A stretch of 42,096 nucleotides of DNA. Origin: Hymenobacter plasmatis. GTDB lineage: Bacteria > Bacteroidota > Bacteroidia > Cytophagales > Hymenobacteraceae. Position numbers and translations under genes: made by a program. Below, in pieces: positions 7,179-15,378 of the stretch; the stretch's first letter is position 1, and the number at the start of each line of letters is the position of its first letter. The notes below the pieces were generated by a model that had not been told where the DNA came from, searched no databases, and worked only from the letters and a program-made list of their open reading frames with translations. Location of the stretch: NCBI RefSeq assembly GCF_020711255.1, contig NZ_JAJFAW010000036.1:1-42096 (forward strand). Reading direction: 5' to 3'.

Positions 7179-9623
7179 TTACACCGACACCGCCTTTTGG
7201 CTCTCAGCGGGCTCTCGCTCCTGGGGCGGCGGGCCGGCCAGGGCCTGCTCGGCCGCCACCATGTTGGCCATGCCGTTGAGCAGGGCGTCGGCGGTGAAGG
7301 AGATGCTGCTGATGCCCTGCTCCACCAGGAAGCGGGCAAATTCCGGGTAGTCGCTCGGGGCCTGGCCGCACAGCCCAATGGGCCGGCCGCAGGCTCTGGC
7401 CGTGCTGATGACCTGCGCCAGCAGCCGCGTGACGGCCTCGTTGCGCTCGTCGAACAAGCCGCTCACGATGGCCGAGTCCCGGTCGAGCCCCAGGGTGAGC
7501 TGCGTGAGGTCGTTGGAGCCAATGGAGAAGCCATCGAACACCTCGGCAAACTCCTGGGCCAGGATGACGTTGCTGGGAATTTCGGCCATTACGTAGACTT
7601 CCAGTCCCTGCTCGCCGCGCTTCAGGCCAAACTCGTCCATCAGGGCCACCACCTGCTGGCCCTCGGCCACGGTGCGGCAGAAGGGCACCATCACCTTCAC
7701 GTTGGTCAGGCCCATGCTCAGGCGCACGCGCTTCAGGGCCTCGCACTCCAGCCGGAAGCCCTCGCGGTACTGCGGGCTGTAGTAGCGGGAGGCCCCCCGG
7801 AAGCCCAGCATGGGGTTTTCCTCGTCGGGCTCAAACTGGCGCCCCCCAATCAGGTTGGCGTACTCGTTGGTTTTGAAGTCGCTCAGCCGCACTATCACCT
7901 CGCGCGGGTAAAAGGCCGCCGCCACAAACCCAATGGCCTGCGAGAGCTGGTCGATGAAGTACTCGGGCTTGGTGTCGTAGCGGGCGGTGAGCGCCGTGAT
8001 GGTTTCGCGGGCTTTCTGGTCGGTGAGCTGGTCGAAGGCCACCAGCGCCATGGGGTGAATGCGGATGGCGTTGTTGATGACGAACTCCATGCGCATCAGC
8101 CCCACGCCCTGGCTGGGGTAGCGCGCCAGGTGCAGCGCCCGGTCGGGGTCGGCGAGGATGAGCAGGGGCTTGGTATGCGGCACGGCCACATGCTCCAGGT
8201 CGATGTCGGTCACCTTCCAGGGCAGCGCACCGTCGTAAATCTGACCTTCGTCGCCCTCGGCGCACGACACGGTGATGAGCTGCCCGTCCTGGATTTTTTC
8301 GGTGGCATCGAGCGTGCCCACCACGGCCGAGAGGCCCAGCTCCCGCGCCACAATGGCTGCGTGGCTGGTGCGCCCGCCCTTGTTGGTTACTATTACGGCG
8401 GCTTTGCGCAGCACCGTGTTCCAGTCGGGGCTGGTGATGTCGGTGACGAGGATGTCGCCCTGCTGCAGGCGGTGGCCGTCGGCGGGCGAGCCGAGGATGC
8501 GGGCCACGCCGGTGGCAATCTGGTTGCCCACGGCCTTGCCCTTGGCCAGCACCTTGCCTTTCTGGGTGAGGTGGTACTCGTGCAGGAGCAGGGTGCGGCG
8601 GCCGTGGTGAATGGTTTCGGGCCGGGCCTGCACGATGTACAGCTCGTTGTTCAGCCCGTCTTTGGCCCATTCGATGTCCATGGGCATGCCGTAGTGCTCC
8701 TCAATGCGCAGGCACCACAGCCCCAGCAGCTCGGCTTCGGCATTGGTGAGCACAAAGGTTTCGCGGCGCTCCTGCGGGGTGTCGGTATTCTTAATGCCCG
8801 CCACTTGGGTGTCAGACTGCGCATAGTGCATGGTCTTTGCCTTGTCGCCGAGCTTGCGGGTCACCAGCGCCCGTTTGCCTTGGCGCAGCGCGGGCTTGAA
8901 GAGGTAGAACTCGTCGGGGTTCACGGCACCTTGCACCACGTTTTCGCCCAGGCCCCAGCTGCCGGTCACGTATATCAGGTTCTCGTGTCCGGTTTCGGGC
9001 TCGATGGTGAAGGCCACGCCAGCCGAAGCCAGGTCCGAGCGTACCATTGTTTGCACGCCCACCGACAGGGCCACCTGCAAGTGGTTGAAGCCGTTCTGGA
9101 TGCGGTACTTGATGGCCCGGTCGTTGAACAGCGACACCAGGCACTCCTGGCAGGCGTGCAGCACGGCCTCCGCGCCGCGCACGTTTAGGAAGGAGTCGTG
9201 CTGGCCGGCAAAGCTGGCGGTGGGCAGGTCCTCGGCCGTGGCGCTGCTGCGCACGGCCACCTGAATTTCGTGGGTGTATTCATGGCACAATTGCCAGTAG
9301 GCATCGGCCACTTCGTCGGCCACTACCTGGGGCAGGCTGGCGGCGCGCAGCATGGCCCGCGCCTGGGTGCCTACTTCGTGCAGATTGCTGAATTCCTGCT
9401 CGTCCACGGTGGCAAGCAGGGCCGTGAGGGGCTCGCGCAGGTGGTTTTCGTCCAAGAACAGCCAGTACGCGGCCGCCGTGGTGGCAAACCCATCGGGCAC
9501 GTTGATGCCCTGCGCGCTCAAGCGGTTGAACAGCTCTCCCAGAGAGGCATTTTTTCCGCCAACCAGGGCCACCTTGTCATTGGACAGTTCGCGGAAGAAT
9601 AGGGTGTAGGCTCCTCGTGACAT
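7179..9623 (-). CDS. ppsA: Phosphoenolpyruvate synthase
   Basis: This encodes 814 residues, close to the usual length. The N-terminal pyruvate/ATP-binding domain (about 1-340) has GGKNASLGE (22-30) and VRSSATAEDLPTASFAGQ (124-141). The phosphohistidine swivelling domain has GGRTSHAAI with catalytic His421. The C-terminal TIM barrel ends with GLCGQAPSD, Cys752 being the expected acid/base residue. The enzyme makes PEP from pyruvate and ATP, releasing AMP and phosphate, for gluconeogenesis. No PEP synthase regulatory gene is adjacent. It lies 62 bp after a USP and 53 bp before a BON gene on the same strand, an arrangement suggesting a shared stress or hypoxia transcript. A pyruvate kinase is encoded separately at 27764. 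Confidence 0.95.
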   Translation of the reverse strand: MSRGAYTLFFRELSNDKVALVGGKNASLGELFNRLSAQGINVPDGFATTAAAYWLFLDENHLREPLTALLATVDEQEFSNLHEVGTQARAMLRAASLPQVVADEVADAYWQLCHEYTHEIQVAVRSSATAEDLPTASFAGQHDSFLNVRGAEAVLHACQECLVSLFNDRAIKYRIQNGFNHLQVALSVGVQTMVRSDLASAGVAFTIEPETGHENLIYVTGSWGLGENVVQGAVNPDEFYLFKPALRQGKRALVTRKLGDKAKTMHYAQSDTQVAGIKNTDTPQERRETFVLTNAEAELLGLWCLRIEEHYGMPMDIEWAKDGLNNELYIVQARPETIHHGRRTLLLHEYHLTQKGKVLAKGKAVGNQIATGVARILGSPADGHRLQQGDILVTDITSPDWNTVLRKAAVIVTNKGGRTSHAAIVARELGLSAVVGTLDATEKIQDGQLITVSCAEGDEGQIYDGALPWKVTDIDLEHVAVPHTKPLLILADPDRALHLARYPSQGVGLMRMEFVINNAIRIHPMALVAFDQLTDQKARETITALTARYDTKPEYFIDQLSQAIGFVAAAFYPREVIVRLSDFKTNEYANLIGGRQFEPDEENPMLGFRGASRYYSPQYREGFRLECEALKRVRLSMGLTNVKVMVPFCRTVAEGQQVVALMDEFGLKRGEQGLEVYVMAEIPSNVILAQEFAEVFDGFSIGSNDLTQLTLGLDRDSAIVSGLFDERNEAVTRLLAQVISTARACGRPIGLCGQAPSDYPEFARFLVEQGISSISFTADALLNGMANMVAAEQALAGPPPQEREPAESQKAVSV

Positions 9624-9685
9624 GGCTGGATGAGTTAAGTTGGATTAGCGCCAATGCGCAAGCATCATTTGCGGGTTGAGCTGCA

Positions 9686-10504
9686 TTATTGAGCTGGCAT
9701 GATGAGCACGGGCAGGGCACTGTGCAGCAACACCTTGGCCGTGACACTCTGGTGGAAAAGCTGGCTCAGGAAGCTTCGGGGCCGGGCAATGAGCACCACC
9801 AGGTCGTAGTCGCCGGGCTGAACGGCGGCCAGAATGCCTTCGGCGGGGTTAGAATTCACCACCATGAGGCTTTGCATGGGCGGCAGGCCTTCGGCCAGGC
9901 CCGCGCGCCGCACCGACTCCAGCGCCAACGGGGCAAAATCCTCGCTGTTGGCTTCGGACTGCACATGTAGCACCGTGATTTCGGCCCTTAGGGTTTTGAA
10001 CATGGCCTGGATGGGGCTGCTGAACTTGCCCAGGGCAAACGGCTCTCCGTCTTCGGCCAGCAACACCCGGCGGGGCGGGGCGGTGCTCACCACGCTGTGG
10101 GGCACCACCAGCATGGGGTAGGGAGCTATCCGCAGGATGTCGAGGCAGGTGGTGTGCACCAGCTCGTCGGGCTCGTCGGAATAGTCGGGCCGCCCGAGTA
10201 CAATTAGGGTGGGGTGGTGGCGCGCGGCGGCGTCGGAGGCGGCCACGGCCACCCGGCCGTGGCCCACTTCGGCCACCACGGGCACCGCCAGGCCGCGGGT
10301 TACACTGTTGAGGGCTAGTCCAATGGCTTCCTTGCTCAGATTCGAGAGCCGGCCGGTGAACAGTTCCGGGTCGAGGATGGAATCGCGCCGCACATGCAAT
10401 AGCACCAGGCGCGCACCCAGCGGCTCGGCTAAGTTGGTGGCGTAGTCGAGGGCGCGGTTGGCGGCCTGGAAAAAGTCCGTCAGGACCAGCAGCGAGGGAG
10501 TCAT
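9686..10504 (-). CDS. Universal stress protein, tandem Usp domains
   Basis: This encodes 272 residues when begun at the ATG at 10504. An in-frame ATG at 10528 would add eight residues, but the paralogues all start M-x-(P/L)-x-hydrophobic-VLTD, and MTPSLLVLTDF begins at 10504. Two Usp domains follow (about 1-140 and 145-272), the second ending ARPRSFL, FHQSVTA and PVLIMP. The UspA-type ATP-binding glycines are missing. The stop codon lies within AGCTCAATAA, a version of the AGCTCAATT motif repeated at gene ends here. It is the first gene of the long minus-strand block, 61 bp from the composite operator at 10565-10600, so that operator probably governs it and perhaps the genes after it. Confidence 0.87.
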   Translation of the reverse strand: MTPSLLVLTDFFQAANRALDYATNLAEPLGARLVLLHVRRDSILDPELFTGRLSNLSKEAIGLALNSVTRGLAVPVVAEVGHGRVAVAASDAAARHHPTLIVLGRPDYSDEPDELVHTTCLDILRIAPYPMLVVPHSVVSTAPPRRVLLAEDGEPFALGKFSSPIQAMFKTLRAEITVLHVQSEANSEDFAPLALESVRRAGLAEGLPPMQSLMVVNSNPAEGILAAVQPGDYDLVVLIARPRSFLSQLFHQSVTAKVLLHSALPVLIMPAQ

Positions 10505-10564
10505 ACGGGATGCCGTGAGGGTTTGCATGCAGCCGCAATTTCTACTACTCCGAGGCCAGCCCCC

Positions 10565-10600
10565 ATGCGAAAAATCAAAGTTTCAATTGATTTCTATCAT
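10565..10600. promoter_or_regulatory. Composite tandem Fnr-like operator, copy A
   Basis: The left box 10565-10578 reads ATGCG-AAAA-ATCAA. After 8 bp, the right box 10587-10600 reads TTGAT-TTCT-ATCAT, nine of ten positions of the classic FNR consensus TTGAT-N4-ATCAA. The box starts are 22 bp apart, the same as in four other copies in this window. It lies between the divergent USP/ppsA block (61 bp from the USP start) and the DUF1003/ldhA/hemF block (212 bp from its start). The sequence pattern is seen directly; binding by a Crp/Fnr-family protein is inferred. Confidence 0.65.
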
Positions 10601-10811
10601 GCCGTTGGCTTCCCCAATTGGCCCACCTTTGCCACGCTGAAGGCCTTGGCAGTTCGCGGGCCATTGTTGCTTTTTTCCGCTCAGATTTCAGCCCAATTTC
10701 CATGCTGCCGCCCCATGTCCGCCGCACGGTGCGAAAGCCCCTACGCTACGGTTGCTGCCCAGCTCATATGTTGCGTTAACTATGGCATCATGAAGCGCTT
10801 ACTTCATTATA

Positions 10812-11537
10812 ATGTCTGAACGCCTGCTTTCCCCCACCTTCATCAGCAGCTGCTCCGGGCAGGAGTTTCCGGTGAGCGAGCGGGTGAGCGGCCGCACGCT
10901 GCGGCCGGCGTTGCTCCAGCTCATTCAGCAGGACAATCCCAAATTCACGGCGGATGGTTCGCTGGCGATGTCGGAGCTCAACCAGTACCGCCGCAAGTAC
11001 ATTCAGAGCTACCTGCTGCGCGAAGTGGGTGAGCTCAACGACCTCGAGCAAACCGTGCTCGACCACCTGCAGAACGACCACACCATCACCGATAAGCTCG
11101 AAGAAGAGCAGGTGCCCCTCACGCTGGGGCAGCGCCTGGCCGACCGTATAGCGGCCTTTGGCGGCAGCTGGACCTTTATCAGCATATTCTTTGGAGTGCT
11201 CCTGTTTTGGATTGTGTGCAACACCCTGGTGCTGGCCCACCGGGCGTTCGACCCTTACCCGTTCATTCTGCTCAACCTTATCCTCTCGTGCATTGCGGCC
11301 CTGCAGGCCCCGGTAATCATGATGAGCCAAAACCGGCAGGAAGACAAAGACCGCCAGCGGGCCAAGAAAGACTACATGATTAACCTGAAGTCGGAGCTGG
11401 AGATTCGCATGCTGCACGAAAAGCTGGACCACCTGATTATGCACCAGCAGCAGGACTTATTGGAAATCCAACGTATTCAGGTAGAAATGATGAACGACAT
11501 CATGGCCCGGATTGAGAAAAACCGCATACCCGCCTAA
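10812..11537 (+). CDS. DUF1003 family membrane protein
   Basis: This encodes 241 residues. After a soluble N-terminal region (about 1-105), the conserved core LGQRLADRIAAFGGSWTFI leads into two transmembrane helices (about 115-140 and 150-172) separated by the DPYPFILLN motif and followed by APVIMMSQNRQ. This is the DUF1003 signature. A long charged, probably coiled-coil tail (about 175-241) is predicted to be cytoplasmic. Function is unknown. It begins the plus-strand group DUF1003-ldhA-hemF; ldhA starts 23 bp after its stop. Its 5' region overlaps an ATGAAG/CTTCAT inverted repeat at 10789-10805 and lies 212 bp downstream of operator copy A. Confidence 0.88.
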   Translation: MSERLLSPTFISSCSGQEFPVSERVSGRTLRPALLQLIQQDNPKFTADGSLAMSELNQYRRKYIQSYLLREVGELNDLEQTVLDHLQNDHTITDKLEEEQVPLTLGQRLADRIAAFGGSWTFISIFFGVLLFWIVCNTLVLAHRAFDPYPFILLNLILSCIAALQAPVIMMSQNRQEDKDRQRAKKDYMINLKSELEIRMLHEKLDHLIMHQQQDLLEIQRIQVEMMNDIMARIEKNRIPA

Positions 11538-11560
11538 AACACCCCCAATTTCCCTTTTCT

Positions 11561-12550
11561 ATGCAGATTACTGTATTCAGCGCCTACGCTCACGAGCAAC
11601 CTTACTTGACCCGCGCCGCGCAGGGCCAGCACGAGCTGCACTTCGTGGTCGCGCCGCTGGGCCTCGATACGGTGGCCCAAGCGCAAGGCAGCCAGGCCGT
11701 GGCCATCTTCGCCAACGACGATGCCTCGGCGCCGGTGCTCGAGCGCCTCGCGGCGATGGGGGTGCGCGGGGTGGCCGTGCGCGCCGCCGGCCACGACCAG
11801 GTAGACCTGGCCGCGGCCCACCGGCTGGGCCTGCGGGTGGCCAATGCCCCCGATTACTCGCCCTATGCCGTGGCCGAACACGCTGTAACGCTGATGCTGG
11901 CCCTCAACCGCCGGCTGCGGCAGGCCGACCAGCAGCTGCGGACCTACGACTTCCGGCTGAGCAACCTTGTGGGCTTCGACATGCACGGCAAAACGGTGGG
12001 AATCATCGGGTGCGGGCGCATTGGGGGCGTGTTGGCCCGCATTCTGCACGGCTTCGGCTGCCGCCCGCTGGCCTACGACGTCAAGACCAACGACGAGCTG
12101 CGCCAGCGCTACGACTTGAGCTATGTGCCGCTGGAACAGCTCTGTGCCGAATCCGACATCATCAGCGTGCATGCGCCCCTGAACGAGCACACCCGCCACC
12201 TCATCGATGCCGACTTGCTGGCGAAGATGAAGCCGGGCGCCATGCTCATCAACACCGGGCGGGGTGCCGTTATCGACACCGAGGCCACCCTGGCCGCGCT
12301 CCAATCGGGCCACCTGGGCTACCTGGGTATCGACGTGTACGAGCACGAAAAAGGGCTGTACTTCAATGACCACACGCTCTCGCCCAGGGCCGACCAGCTG
12401 TTTGCCGCCCTGCTTGCCCACCCCAATGCCCTCATTACCGGCCACCAGGCCTTCCTGACCCGGGAAGCACTGAGCAACATTGCCGACGCCACCATGGCTT
12501 CCGTCACGAGGTGGGAGCACAACGAGCCTTCCACCTGCGAGCTGGTGTAG
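11561..12550 (+). CDS. ldhA: D-lactate dehydrogenase (fermentative, NAD-dependent)
   Basis: This encodes 329 residues, like E. coli LdhA. The NAD-binding loop GCGRIG is at 150-155. Active-site residues expected from D-lactate dehydrogenases are in place: Arg234 in NTGRGAVID, Asp258 and Glu263 in the DVYEHE segment, and His295 in TGHQAFLT. It reduces pyruvate to D-lactate and regenerates NAD+ when respiration is limited. It lies between the DUF1003 gene (23 bp) and hemF (56 bp), all on the plus strand, and is probably co-transcribed. The gap to hemF contains two AGCTCAAT motifs (12562-12580). Other D-2-hydroxyacid dehydrogenases are possible, but similarity along the whole length favours LdhA. 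Confidence 0.92.
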   Translation: MQITVFSAYAHEQPYLTRAAQGQHELHFVVAPLGLDTVAQAQGSQAVAIFANDDASAPVLERLAAMGVRGVAVRAAGHDQVDLAAAHRLGLRVANAPDYSPYAVAEHAVTLMLALNRRLRQADQQLRTYDFRLSNLVGFDMHGKTVGIIGCGRIGGVLARILHGFGCRPLAYDVKTNDELRQRYDLSYVPLEQLCAESDIISVHAPLNEHTRHLIDADLLAKMKPGAMLINTGRGAVIDTEATLAALQSGHLGYLGIDVYEHEKGLYFNDHTLSPRADQLFAALLAHPNALITGHQAFLTREALSNIADATMASVTRWEHNEPSTCELV

Positions 12551-12606
12551 GCCGTTGGCCCAGCTCAATCAGCTCAATTTTCTTTCTTTACTTCCCTTCT
12601 TTACCC

Positions 12607-13533
12607 ATGCAAATCGATTCCGCCACTGCCACCATTTCCCCCGCTCGTACCACTGTAGCGGCCTCCATGCGCCGGTTTCAGGACTGGTTGTGCCAGCAGC
12701 TTGAAACCGCCGACGGTAGCGCCACTTTCACCGAAGATGCGTGGGCGCACGAAGGCGGCGGAGGCGGCCGCACCCGCGTCATCGCCAATGGCGCCGTGCT
12801 GGAGAAAGGCGGGGTGAACTTCTCGGCCGTGTGGGGCCGGATGAGCGAGGCCGCGGCCCGCCAGCTGCTCATGCCCGACCCCAGCTACTTTGCCACCGGC
12901 GTATCGGTGGTGCAGCACCCGCGCAGCCCCATGGTGCCCATCTCGCACATGAACATCCGCTACTTCGAAGCCGGCAACGGCGAGGCCTGGTTTGGCGGCG
13001 GGCTCGACCTGACCCCGATTTACGTGGATGAGGCGCAGGCGCGCTGGTTTCACGAGCAGATTCGGGCCGTGTGCGACGACCACAACCCCGCGTACTACGC
13101 CCGGTTTAAGGCCTGGGCCGACGAGTACTTTTACCTGCCCCACCGGCAGGAAACGCGCGGCGTGGGCGGCATCTTCTTCGACCGCCTCACGGTGGGGAAA
13201 GACGGCGACTTCGACGAGCTGCTGCCCTTTGTGCAGGCCGTGGGCGAGGTGTACGGCCGCACCTACACCGCCCTCATGCAGGAAAACCGCGACCGGCCCT
13301 ACGCCGCCCGCGAAAAGCAGTGGCAGCAAGTGCGCCGCGGCCGCTACGCCGAGTTCAACCTGGCCATTGACCGCGGCACCCGCTTCGGCCTCGAAACCGG
13401 CGGCCGCACCGAATCCATCCTGATGAGCCTGCCGCCGCAAGCCGAATGGCACTACAACCTGGTGCCGGAAGCCGGCTCGCCGGAGGCCGCTACCCAGGCC
13501 TGGCTCCGCAAAGACGTAGCGTGGGCCGTGTAA
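12607..13533 (+). CDS. hemF: Oxygen-dependent coproporphyrinogen III oxidase
   Basis: This encodes 308 residues, the normal HemF length. Family-specific stretches are present: GGGGGRTRVI near residue 55, GVNFSAVWG, SVVQHPRSPMVPISHMNIRYFEA, WFGGGLDLTP, RGVGGIFFD and the C-terminal GLETGGRTESILMSLPP (about 258-274). The enzyme oxidatively decarboxylates coproporphyrinogen III to protoporphyrinogen IX using O2 in heme synthesis. The start at 12607 is used because family similarity begins just after it; the upstream in-frame codons overlap ldhA. Its pairing with ldhA downstream of an Fnr-like site suggests oxygen-responsive control. A strong terminator lies 38 bp after the stop. Confidence 0.95.
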   Translation: MQIDSATATISPARTTVAASMRRFQDWLCQQLETADGSATFTEDAWAHEGGGGGRTRVIANGAVLEKGGVNFSAVWGRMSEAAARQLLMPDPSYFATGVSVVQHPRSPMVPISHMNIRYFEAGNGEAWFGGGLDLTPIYVDEAQARWFHEQIRAVCDDHNPAYYARFKAWADEYFYLPHRQETRGVGGIFFDRLTVGKDGDFDELLPFVQAVGEVYGRTYTALMQENRDRPYAAREKQWQQVRRGRYAEFNLAIDRGTRFGLETGGRTESILMSLPPQAEWHYNLVPEAGSPEAATQAWLRKDVAWAV

Positions 13534-13571
13534 TTCAGCTCAATTTGTAGCCGCACCGGTCGGTGAACACC

Positions 13572-13605
13572 AAAAAAGCGCAGACTGTAAAGTCTGCGCT
13601 TTTTT
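13572..13605. terminator. Bidirectional intrinsic terminator between hemF and hemA
   Basis: A perfect stem is formed by A6-GCGCAGACT (13572-13586) and AGTCTGCGC-T6 (13591-13605) with loop GTAA. The A-run on one side and T-run on the other make it a terminator in both directions, ending hemF on the plus strand and possibly hemA on the minus strand. Confidence 0.92.
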
Positions 13606-13648
13606 GCTTCTAAGTACTCACGAACAATTAAGCGTTTAGAAAAAGGCC

Positions 13649-13823
13649 GTCATGCAGAGTGCAGCGAAGCATCTTTACCGCGCCTCTTGTCATGCTGAGC
13701 AGAGCGAAGCATCTTATTAGGTAAGCACGGTTCGTTCAGCCGTGATAAGATGCTTCCTTCGTCAGCATGACAGACGATTGGATTACTACTGAGGTAAAGA
13801 TGCTTTGCTGCGCTCTGCATGAC
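13649..13823. repeat. Cluster of four interspersed GTCATGC...GCATC repeat units, mirrored
   Basis: Two units in plus orientation (13649-13679 and 13689-13719) begin GTCATGC and end in GAAGCATCTTT/A. Two inverted units follow (13742-13771 and 13793-13823). The two halves together form one large imperfect inverted repeat of about 175 bp. Inner parts vary, but GAAGCATCTT and GTCATGC are kept. The same unit occurs at 22089-22213. Such units are scattered between genes in Hymenobacter-like genomes and give rise to spurious short ORFs. No transposase is nearby, so it resembles a REP- or MITE-like element. It fills most of the gap between hemF and hemA. Confidence 0.85.
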
Positions 13824-13880
13824 CGTTCGGTTACGTGTGCACGACAACGACTACTTAGCGAAAGGCTCGGAGTTATTGAG

Positions 13881-15137
13881 TCATCCTTCCAGCGCAAAAA
13901 GCTCCGTGAGCACGGCCACCAATTGGTCGGCTTCGCCGCGCTGGCAGGCGGCTTTGAGCTGTAGTACCGGCAGCTTCAGGAATTTCTGCGTCAGGGCTTT
14001 GGTCGCGTCGTCGAGGCGGCGGGATTCTTCGCCGCTGATGTTTTTGCCAAAGCGGCCCAGTTCCTGCTGCCGCATTTGCTCCAGCGAATTCTTGAGCTGC
14101 TGAATGGCCGGTGACACGCGCAGGTCGCGGCTCCAGCTGGCCAGGGTGTCGAGGCTTTCGGCAATGATGGCGCGCACCTGCGGCACTGCGGCCATGCGGC
14201 GGGCCAGGGCCTCGGAGGCTTTGCTCTGGATGGCATCAATGTTATACACCAGCACGCCGGGTACGCTTTCGGCTGCTTCCTCGATGCTGCGCGGCACCGA
14301 TAAGTCGATGAAGAACTTCGGGCTCAGAATGGCCAGGCCCGATACCAGCTCGTGCGTGAAAAACGGGGTGGGCATATTCAGCGAGGAGATGACCACATCG
14401 GCCGCTTCCAGGCCGGTGGCCAGGTCGGCAAAGTCGAGCACTTGCAGGCCGCACTCGGCTGATATGGCCAGGGCAGTGGAGGCCGTGCGGTTGCAGACGG
14501 TGACTTCGGCGAAGTGCTTGCTTTTGGCAAAATGCCGGCAGATATCGGCCCCAATCTCGCCCAGGCCCACAATGAGCACCCGCGGCAGGGGCACGTCGGC
14601 AGTCAGCTCCTGCACCAGCTCCAGGGTGGCGTAGGAGGTAGAAGCGGCGCCGTCGCGGAAGGAGGTTTCCTGCTGCACGCGCTTGTTGGCGGCAAGCACC
14701 GTGTGCAGCAGCCGGTGCAGAAACGGCCCGGCAGCCTGCGCCTCTGCCGACCGCTGATAGGCCTTCTTCACTTGGTTGCTAATCTGCATGTCGCCCACTA
14801 CCTGGGCATCGAGGCCAAGGGCCACTTCAAACAGGTGTTGCACGGCAGCCGGGGCCGAATTAAGCACCGTGAAATAGGCGGAGTAGCGAGCGGCATCGGC
14901 CACGCCAGTCACCTGCGCCAGGGCCCCGAGAATGGCCGTGCTTTCCTCATCCTCGGCCGAGTAGTACACCTCCGTGCGGTTGCAGGTGCTGAGCACCAGC
15001 ACGTCCGTCAGAAAAAGCTCGTGCTGGAGCACGTTCAGCAGCTGGCCGCAAGCGGCCTCGTTGAGGGCCAGCAGCTCCCGAATGGCCACGGGAGCTTTCT
15101 TATAAGTAAGACTAACGGCCTTGAAGGGGTGGGTCAT
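13881..15137 (-). CDS. hemA: Glutamyl-tRNA reductase
   Basis: This encodes 418 residues, the usual length. The catalytic cysteine is Cys52 in LSTCNRTEVY. An NADPH-binding domain follows with VLIVGLGEIGADI (about 180-192), and a C-terminal helical dimerisation domain (about 310-418). The enzyme reduces Glu-tRNA(Glu) to glutamate-1-semialdehyde, the first committed step of heme synthesis by the C5 pathway. The start at 15137 is selected because MTHPFKAVSLTYKKAP aligns with other HemA N-termini; the 40 codons before it are intergenic. Operator copy B lies 132 bp upstream. Genes for later steps are not adjacent, except hemF, which converges on it. Confidence 0.94.
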   Translation of the reverse strand: MTHPFKAVSLTYKKAPVAIRELLALNEAACGQLLNVLQHELFLTDVLVLSTCNRTEVYYSAEDEESTAILGALAQVTGVADAARYSAYFTVLNSAPAAVQHLFEVALGLDAQVVGDMQISNQVKKAYQRSAEAQAAGPFLHRLLHTVLAANKRVQQETSFRDGAASTSYATLELVQELTADVPLPRVLIVGLGEIGADICRHFAKSKHFAEVTVCNRTASTALAISAECGLQVLDFADLATGLEAADVVISSLNMPTPFFTHELVSGLAILSPKFFIDLSVPRSIEEAAESVPGVLVYNIDAIQSKASEALARRMAAVPQVRAIIAESLDTLASWSRDLRVSPAIQQLKNSLEQMRQQELGRFGKNISGEESRRLDDATKALTQKFLKLPVLQLKAACQRGEADQLVAVLTELFALEG

Positions 15138-15268
15138 AAGAACAAGCAGGAGGCAGGCAGATGCAATCCGGCTGGGCACGTAGCGCAACGCGGGAAGCTC
15201 TGCAAAATCGGTGGGCTGAGGTAAGGTATTTACAGCCTCAAAATTCCGCCAGCGCACCAGCTCATCTC

Positions 15269-15304
15269 ATGAGTAGCCTCAAGCGCCCGCTTGATTGTTA
15301 TCAT
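15269..15304. promoter_or_regulatory. Composite tandem Fnr-like operator, copy B (hemA upstream)
   Basis: The left box 15269-15282 is ATGAG-TAGC-CTCAA; the right box 15291-15304 is TTGAT-TGTT-ATCAT; the spacer is 8 bp and the box starts are 22 bp apart. It lies 132 bp upstream of the hemA start codon in a 241-bp region that otherwise holds no gene. hemA control by Fnr-type regulators is known in Pseudomonas (Anr); that this copy controls hemA here is inference. Confidence 0.6.
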
Positions 15305-15378
15305 CCTTCCATGGTAATATCCGAACCGGCCATTATTGGACTGCTCCTCTGTTTGGCTCGAACCCTAGGTGCGGCAGT

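Noticed and set aside
13649..13823. CRISPR array
   Set aside because: There are only four units in mixed orientation with irregular spacing and variable interiors; no cas genes are present.
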